A stretch of 64,000 bases of DNA, from positions 6,512,501-6,576,500 of the forward strand of contig NC_085126.1 of NCBI RefSeq assembly GCF_030269925.1, in the 5' to 3' direction. Below the pieces are notes generated by a model. That model was not told where the DNA came from. It did not search any database and was given only the letters and a program-made list of their open reading frames with translations. Of the stretch, positions 41,601-50,600 are shown piece by piece (the stretch's first letter is position 1; each line of letters begins with the position of its first letter). The DNA comes from Bombyx mori (lineage: Eukaryota > Arthropoda > Insecta > Lepidoptera > Bombycidae). Position numbers and translations under genes: made by a program.

Positions 41601-44600
41601 ATAAACGCGGCGCGATCGCGTACCGTTTTTACGTGGGGACGGAATGTCATCCCTCTGTCGAGGGTGACGCCTAGGTATTTGACCTTCGGGGCCCACGGTA
41701 TGGGCTGGTCAAAGAGAGTGATGGGGCTAACGGCGGAGGTGTTTACGCGCCTACTGGGGAGTGGGGTGCTCGAAGTGGTATTCGGAGGGCGACCCCTTTT
41801 GAATAGCACCGCTGTGCTTTTCGTGGGGTTAATGTCTATTCGCCACTTCCGGAACCACTGTCCCATGGTGGTTACTGCGGTCTGGAGTCGCCGATGAAGC
41901 AACGACATCTTCCTACACGAGTAGTAGATAGCCGTGTCATCGGCGAAGAGCGCTAGATGGGTCTCCGGAGACCGGGGTATATCGTTGATATACAAACTAA
42001 ATAGTAACGGGGAGAGTGCGGAGCCTTGCGGGACTCCGGCAGTCAGATGACGGGGACGAGAACGAGTTCCCTCTACTCGATATCGAAACGAACGGTTCGA
42101 CAAGAAGTCTCGTATGATGAGCACGAGTCTGTCTGGCACTCCCATGTTGTACAGTTTGTAGATCAAACCGTTGTGCCAGACTTTGTCGAACGCCTTCGCT
42201 ACATCGAAGAAGAGGGCGCCGGTCGGGATTTGTTTACGCCTATTTAGCCCTATTAAGATGTGCTCCGTGAGGCGGTGCACTTGTTGTACGCACGAGTGTT
42301 TGGCGCGGAATCCAAACTGCTCGTCTATTAGAATTTTATTCGCGGTAACGAAGTCCCAGAGGCGTTTCCGAAGGAGCCGTTCGTAAATTTTGCCTATCGC
42401 TGGGAGGAGACTAATCGGTCGGTAACTAGCGGTTTCATTATTCGGTTTGCCCGGCTTGTGTATACCGATAACGTCTGCTTCTTTCCATACCGCCGGAAAG
42501 ATGCAGTGCGTCATAGCAGCATTTAAGATGGTAGCCAACATTGTTATCAGTTGGACTGGTAAGAGTTTTAACGCGCGGTTGCGGATGCCGTCGGAGCCGG
42601 GTGCCTTCTTAGGTTGAAGGTTGTCTATTACTTCTCTAACTTCGTCAGAGGTAATGGGGGGTAACGCGTCCGAGGGTGGCAGGGAAGCTCTGCGCTCGAC
42701 CTCCCTGTCGACTGCCTCGGTGTGTTCGGGGTCCGCGTATTGAGTGCTGGTGGTGCACTGCTCTTGCAGTGCATCGGCCAGCAACTCTGAGTTCATCCAA
42801 ATGTTCATCATAACGATTACGACGAAATAATAAGGTGTACTAGTGGGCTTAAGGGGTCGGGTAGCCGTTATGTGGTCCAATTGTGATTTAGCCTCGTATC
42901 TCAAACAAGGGGGCGGAATACACATTGCGATGTCTATGGGATCATGTAATCACTTAACAGACTACCAGATACGATATACGATACTAGGATCTGAAGCTCA
43001 TTCACGCGTCTGCAATAAAAAAAGAACTTTCTCGACTATTAAAGTGACTTGAACCTGTGATACTACTGTTCTAAACAAATAATCTCAAATGGCTTTCAGA
43101 AAAAATGTATTGGCAACGTCTCTAGTTCAAATGAGGATTCTCAAATAACTATGTCTTTTATATTAGGGTATTCCTGGGTCACCAGGCCCAATCGGTCCTC
43201 CTGGGATACCGGGACCTCGTGGACCACCCGGACCATTGACCAATATCAACGCTTCTCTAATACAAGGTAGGTGTCGAGTTGCACTGTTTTTATTCATTTA
43301 TTTTTATTGCCTTTGTAGGCAGACGAGCATACAGCCCACCTGATGGTGAGTGGTTACCGTCGCCCATGGACTTCAGCAATGCCAGAGGCAGAGCCAAGCC
43401 GCTGCCTACTGCTAGCTGTTAAATCGGGTAACGATGCAAATATCACGAATGAACAAAGATACACGTTTTTAAGTTTGAAAAATGTGGATCCAGGTTGAGA
43501 CTCAGACCTGTTCTTGGCATTGTTGATGCTTAAAGGGTTGTTCTCAGGTGGATCCTAAGCTCCTGTGCCTTCGAAGGTCATAAAAACCGTTATGAACGGT
43601 CGAAGGTCACTTGAACGTTCATTTCATTATTTTATCGACTATTTTTATATGTATAAGAGAACGGTCGGTTCGTTCCTTGTCGTCCTTGTGTCCGTCTTTT
43701 CGGAAGGCAAAAAATGTACTGCGTACCGCTAGTCACTTACCCCCTTGTTCCATTTCTTTTCGAATTCTTATCAAGTCTCTGTCTTAGTCTGTGTCTATGT
43801 CTAGTCGTTGTAGGTCTTTTGTCCTGTCAAAGAGGTTGCACGCCACAACACATTATGACGGAAATATTGTTATATTTAAATTGTGTTATCCTGTTTAATG
43901 TTTTAAAATTATGTGCCAGGTGCTAAAGGCGAAAGGGGGTCACCTGGTCGACCAGGGAGAGACGGTGGTCCCGGACCCGTCGGACCTCCTGGAAAGGATG
44001 GCGAAAGGGTATTAAAAATTAAATTAATATAATCTTTCCTATTCATTCCTAGAGTATGCACCAATGCGCGACTCATAGTGCGACCCATTGAAGATGATCA
44101 CAAGATGAATTTTTAGGGATACTGTTGTTCATCTTATATGTTTTGAGTTACAGGGTCTACCAGGGCCGGAGGGTGCCCCTGGTGCAGCTGGTCTCCCCGC
44201 TCCCAGTGGGCCGCGCGGTCCCCCTGGGGAGAGGGGCCCTGAAGGACCACAGGTAATTAACTACAGTTCATTCGGAAAACTATTTAGTTCACATTGTGTA
44301 TTTTGTATATTCAAATGCAGATTCTTTAAATATTAATTTAACAGTATTTAATTTTTAGAGTAGTAAATTCAAAAGCTTACTGGTGATAGGACCTTTTGTG
44401 AGTATGCACAGATAGGTACCACCGCCCTGCCTATTTCTGCCGTGAAGCAGTAGTGCATTTCGGCTTAAATTCAGCCGTTGTTACTATATTGAGACCTCAG
44501 AACTTATAACTCAAGGTGGGTGGCGACATTTACGTTGTAGATGGTTTATGGGCTCTGGTAGCCCCTTAAAACCAGGTGGGCCGTGAGCTCGTCCACCCAC

Positions 44601-47600
44601 CTAAGTAATACAAAAAAAGAAGCTATTTACTAGCGGACTATGTCCATAAGCTGTGAGGTAGACGTTTCTCTATCTATTAAGGGAATAAAGAAGTTATACC
44701 TTAAACAAGATTAAAAATGCTACATTATTCGTACTAGTAAAACTACAATCAGATACAAATTTATTGGTTTATTTGTATGAATATTTTTACATATGCAGGG
44801 TCCCGAGGGTCCTTCAGGTAAACCTGGAACTCCAGGCCCGCCAGGTGTACCTGCCCCCTTAATCACTGCAGCCAGTATACCGGGTCCTCCTGGACCGGCG
44901 GGGGTGCGCGGAGAGGTATGATTCCTTCTGTTTCCAATCTTTAATTGTCTAATGAGGTAGATAATATTTTTCAAAGATAATGCGGGTGGTATCGTAACCG
45001 TAAAACGGCCTATCCCAAAGTGGGCAATAACGCCTCCTTGTGGGCGCTGCAGGCCTAAAGGGGGACGATAAGAGACCCAGAAAAAAATGGGGGCCTGTGT
45101 AGAGGCTTGGGAGCCGATTTGTATTTTTATCTAGGAGGACTCTTAGACACCGACTAAGCTATCGCTATAGTGGTTTTTAAGCAGGTGAAAAAATGGGGGC
45201 GCTAAAAATAATTTAATCTCAAAGTGGGCAGTAGACCAAATAAGTTTGGGAGCCCCTGCCGTAAAGCAAAAAAATTGCTTACGGATATAAATTCTATACT
45301 TACTTCAAACTATATTCATTTACTTATTATATTCATTGAAGTCTTTTAAACCTGATAAAGGTTTTTAATATTATTAACATTAACGTGACGAAGGATTTGT
45401 AATACTGAAACAGAGAAACGGATCTCTTAGAACAAGATAATTTACAAATGATACGTATGGTACTGTGTAGAAAGGGGATCCAGGGTTACCGGGTCTTCCA
45501 GGGCGGGATGGGCTTGACGGAATTCCAGGTATACCAGGGCATGCTGGCCCGCCCGGGGCTCCCGGAGTCAACACCGTCTCAGTACAAGTAAGTGGGAGAC
45601 ATTGTTAAAATTAATTGAAATTCAGTGGTACTCAGGCTAGGAGTTTCTTCTTGTTTCTGTTCACTATCTGAAAGAGCTCTCGTTCCAAGTGATGTTAAGT
45701 GGCTACCGGAGTTCATAGGTGCCTAATTTGAATCCCACCATCGGTCTTTTGATATGAGGTCTAAATCTAAAATGTGGCTGTGGAACCTATTAACCGGAAC
45801 GCATGACTGTCTCATGGCAAAAGTTCATAGGTGCCTAACTTGAATTCCACCATCGGCTTTTTGATATGAGGTCTAAATCTCAAATGTGGCTGTGGAACCT
45901 TTCGAACCGGAACGCATGACTGTCTCATGGCAGATATATACAGGGTGATTGATGGTGGTATCTAAACACGTGTAAACCCAAAATATATTTTTGGGAAGTC
46001 ATCGTGGCCTGAAGGGTAAGTAAGATGCCCGGTGTCGACCGATGCGTAATTGTGTCATTGAGAAATGACTAATAGATTTCATCTTTATCAAGAATGCTAG
46101 AAGATATTTTTGCTTATTTTGCCGCTGTAGGCAGACGAGCGTATGGCTCATGGACATCAGCAGTGCGAGAGGTACAGCTAAACACTGCTCATTGCAAGTG
46201 TGTTAACTTTGAAACGACCATGTCCAACTAAGTATTTTAGTTATTTATAAATACTGTTACGCGATGGGGTTCGGGATAAATAAAATTTCACCAAAGTACA
46301 ACTAAAAACTGTATTCAACACTTAGAAGACTTAAAACACTCAACAAACACTTTAAAACACTCAATTCGCTTGTTCCGCTTCGCTTCAGGTGATCCGTTCG
46401 CTGTTTCGCTTCGAGTGGTTCCGATTACTGACTGACTGCGACGTTTTTATAGATATGATCGAGAATATTCCACACATATCTAGTATTGTGTTTCCGCTAT
46501 CTGACAATAGATGGCGTTGTACTTCTCGAGTGTTCTAGGTGCTACTAGATCTTTCAATATTCGTTACAAAATTCGGCGATAGATGGCGTTACTCTTACCA
46601 GCGTAACAATACGAATAGGAACTAGCCACGAGTAAGCACCGCGGCGTCTGTTTGTGCGCGAACATTTTGATTGAAATATTTCCTTCAAATTATTCATAAT
46701 AATTTTCAGACACCGTCGATGTCGGAAAATGACGTGAGGAACATTTGCGAAAGCATCGTCAGAGGTGAGTTTAGAGCAGTGGTCGGCCACTACCATCACC
46801 TTGACTTCTCGGCTACTACTGTTCCGTACTCAGTGCGGCCATAGAGTATTATTTATTACTTGTTATTTTGCCTCGTAAAAGACGAGCAAACATTTTTGAA
46901 ACACAAGCAATAAAAATATACATTAAAAATAAATAATAGTTTAAAAAAACTAAAAAAATACGCTTTTATAGAAAATCCAACTAAAAAATAGAAAATAAAT
47001 TGTAATAAATTTTGAATAAAAAAAGTGTAAGAAAAAAATATTTTATTGCAAAAAAGCGTCGGGTGCTTTTCAGGATATTATCAAAATAATCGTTCTACTC
47101 ATATCTGTTCATAAAATATTTATAACTACTGATACCCATAGTTCCCCACGCTTTTTTTACAATAAAATCATTTTTTCTTACACTATTTTTATTTCTTACA
47201 TTTTTTTTTCTTACTCTATTGTACATATTGCATACGAACTGTCTAGGAATCTGTATTATTCTAAGATCCCACAGAAACTGTGTAAGAATTTTGCTGAAAT
47301 ACGTACGGTATATAGACGTCCTTACAGGTCGTATATGTATACACATATGTATTCATCACGTCTCTTTGAATTGGATACGATGTCTTTCAGAACGACTGAA
47401 CGAGCTATCAGCAAGTCTAACGGCACCCACCCAGACCGTGGTTACAAAGCGTGGCCCTCCAGGAAGACCTGGTCTTCCTGGGCCTCCGGGTAAGAATGGC
47501 ACATCACTACATATTATAAAACAAAGTCGCTTTCTCTGTCCCTAAATCTGTCCCTATGTATGCTTAAATCTTTAAAACTACGCAACGGATTTTGATGCGT

Positions 47601-50600
47601 TTTTTTTAATAGATAGAGTGATAGAAGAGGAAGGTTTATATCGACGCTTCAAAGGCAAACGTGACTAAGCGACAATAACTGCTTTGTACATGAATGATAG
47701 GCAATAGCCATATTCGATGCGCAAAGAAATTGTACTTCTAGGTCTATTAAAATCATTTCCATATTACAGCTACTAGCTAGATTCTACTACAGCTAGATTC
47801 GCTAAAATAAATTTTGTTTTCAGGTATTTCAACTTTAAATTAGTCTACTGTAAAGTTCACGCATTGTCGCTTAGTCACGTTTGCCTTTCAAGCGTCGATA
47901 TGTATAACAACATCCATTAAATAGTGGACAAATCAATAATAAATTACAGTTTCCGAAGCGAAGCCAGGGCGGGTCGCTAGTCTAATAATAAATAGTATCA
48001 AGCTGGGAATTTACCATGTCATTTTAATATGCAGCATTGTTTACGTGAACTGCGTCCATGATTATCGAATACGACCAAGAGCGCAATTTCTTGTGGTAGA
48101 TTAATAACTAACGTGACTATACGTCGCGCTTTGGGCGGGATTGTCCCGTTTTCAGGCTGTCCGTCCCGCTGTACCCAACTAGAACAAAAATGTCCCGTTG
48201 TCATTTATCTTTTTTTTTATTGCTTAGATGGGTGGACGAGCTCAGAGCCCACCTGGTGTTAAGTGGTGGTACTGGTGGTGGTGGTGGAGCCTATAGACAT
48301 CTACAACGTAAATGCGCCACCCTCCTTGAGATATAAGTTCTAAGGGCTCAAGTTTAGTTATAACGGCTGCCCCACCCTTCAAACCGAAACGCATTACTGC
48401 TTCACGGCAGAAATAGGCAGGGCGGTGGTACCTAGCCATGCGGACTCACAAGAGGTCGTAGCACCAGTAATAAATCTGTTGTGCATGTGTTTATAAGAAA
48501 CTAGCGACCCGCCCTCGCTTCGCTTCGGAAACATTAAAACACACATGAAACCAAAAAAATATATAAAAAAAATATAAAAAATTAAAAAAAGTAGCCTATG
48601 TTCATTAGGGACAATGTCGGCTTCTAATGGAAAAAGAATTTTTCAAATCGGTCCAGTAGTTTCGGAGCCTATTCGAAACAAACAAACAAACAAATCTTTC
48701 CTCTTTATCTTTATATAATAATAATATTATATAATAATATTAGTATAGATTTACCGAATACTTACTTATCCCGAATTCTTATTGTATTACAAAATACATA
48801 CTAAAGTAAGTAATTTTTTGTAGCGAAATTATTTATAAATGTGGTGACTTACACATGATTGCGTAGTTCACAAGTCTCTGTGTGAACGGCGCGAGGTGCG
48901 CCGTCGCAGCTTCCTGCGCCAGTCGTCCGCAGACCTCTGACCGCGAAGCTCAGTCACATTTACTCGCATACGCCTGTCTCGATTGACTAAGTTTATATTG
49001 AATGTTTAGTGTGTATAGTTTATGTCTCCTTTTTTGCCTGGACTTTTTCTTACCGTTTGCTGTGAACTATTCAACTGTGCTTGTGCTTGTCGCTTTTCTC
49101 CTTCTGATCGTTTTTATGTAATATAATGTATATAGTAAATATTTCGGTAACGGATCCAAACCCATATTGCCTGAACCAAGACTCACGCAGCAGACCCCAT
49201 ATAAATATTATTTTAAGAGCAAGTTGGTGTAAGAATGAAGATGTCTATAAGAGATACCATAATAAATTATTTCAAATGATTTTTTTAACCATATTTTTAT
49301 TTTGCACTTAAATATTACATCTTACCCCGACGTACCCTATATATATAATAATAAAATATGTATTTATTTATATACAACATTCCGTAGGCGTCCCGCTTTG
49401 ACACGATAAAAAAAAGGTCACGTTATTAATAACCCCCGAATCCACTGGTATCACTAACCTTATTGTTCCTGTCACAGAACACCTATGTATTAAAGCTTTA
49501 GGGGTTATATACGAATTATGGGGGGCTTATGAAGTTATAATATCACGAAATAATTACTAGAGTTGTCACGAATAGTGATTTGGCCGAATACTGAATATTA
49601 ATAATAATGTTAGCCGGTAGATAACTCGATTGTTGAGTTAAGCTCGCCATTTTGATAACTTTTCGCAATTATTGTATTGTATTAACTGTGTGTACAATAA
49701 AGAATAAAGAGTCGATAAAATAATAAACAAAAATCATGATTCGAGTTTTTTGACGAAATTTGATTTGAGACCTGCCCATCATTTTTATATCATACAAAGT
49801 GAATACCAAACAAAGTGGCCGAATAGGCCGAATACTGATTAATAGGCGAATATTCGTGGCATGTCTAATAATTATACCAGTCGCAAGACTGAAAATGAAT
49901 AATTTAATGAAATCAATCGCAAGTTAATTAAAGAAAGTGTGTTTGGAATGTAATAGGTGTCCGAGGGGAATCAGGCGAGCCTGGTCCACGTGGGTACCCT
50001 GGAGAACCAGGTGATACGGGGAGACCGGGACCATCGGGAAGTAATGGCGCAAAGGGCGATAAAGGAGATAGGGGTGTTGAGGGAGTAGGGCTACCCGGAA
50101 CCGAAGGTCCTAGAGGAGCTCCGGGTAAGTTTCACTCGGCCTTTAAGCTGGTCTCTGTCTTAAAGGAATTAAATATTCTATATATGACATCACCATACCA
50201 TACCAAACAGCATAAAATTGTCATCTCTACATCTGTTGGGAGTATGAAATTATTCCTTTTCTAGCTTGGATCTTTCAGCCGTATCACCCCTGTTAATTTT
50301 TGAATAAATCACATAATTTTATAGAAGCATATGAACATCCCATCTAAGCCTACAAAAAAGGCTTATTGAAATCATTTCGATGGCTTAAAGTCTAGTTTTA
50401 AAAGACATTTAGGTACCACGTTTACTTGATTTTTAGGTCCAGTTGGTCTACCTGGGTTCGAGGGTAGGAGGGGAGAACGAGGAGATCCTGGTCGAGAAGG
50501 TAAATTTAATTGATTCTACTATTAATACAAACAGTATATTTATACTAGTCCCAAATATTACAGGGTGTTAGCACATCGTTTTCGAAACCAAAATCGGAAT

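Noticed and set aside
42791..42925. N-terminal 45 residues of the 605-aa RT ORF
   Set aside because: They lie outside the target duplication of the LINE and are host intron and old SINE sequence that happens to be open in frame.
45380..45574. Minus-strand Gly/Pro-rich ORFs (also 44720-44974)
   Set aside because: Collagen codon repeats read backwards also give Gly/Pro patterns. Splice sites and phases support only the plus strand.
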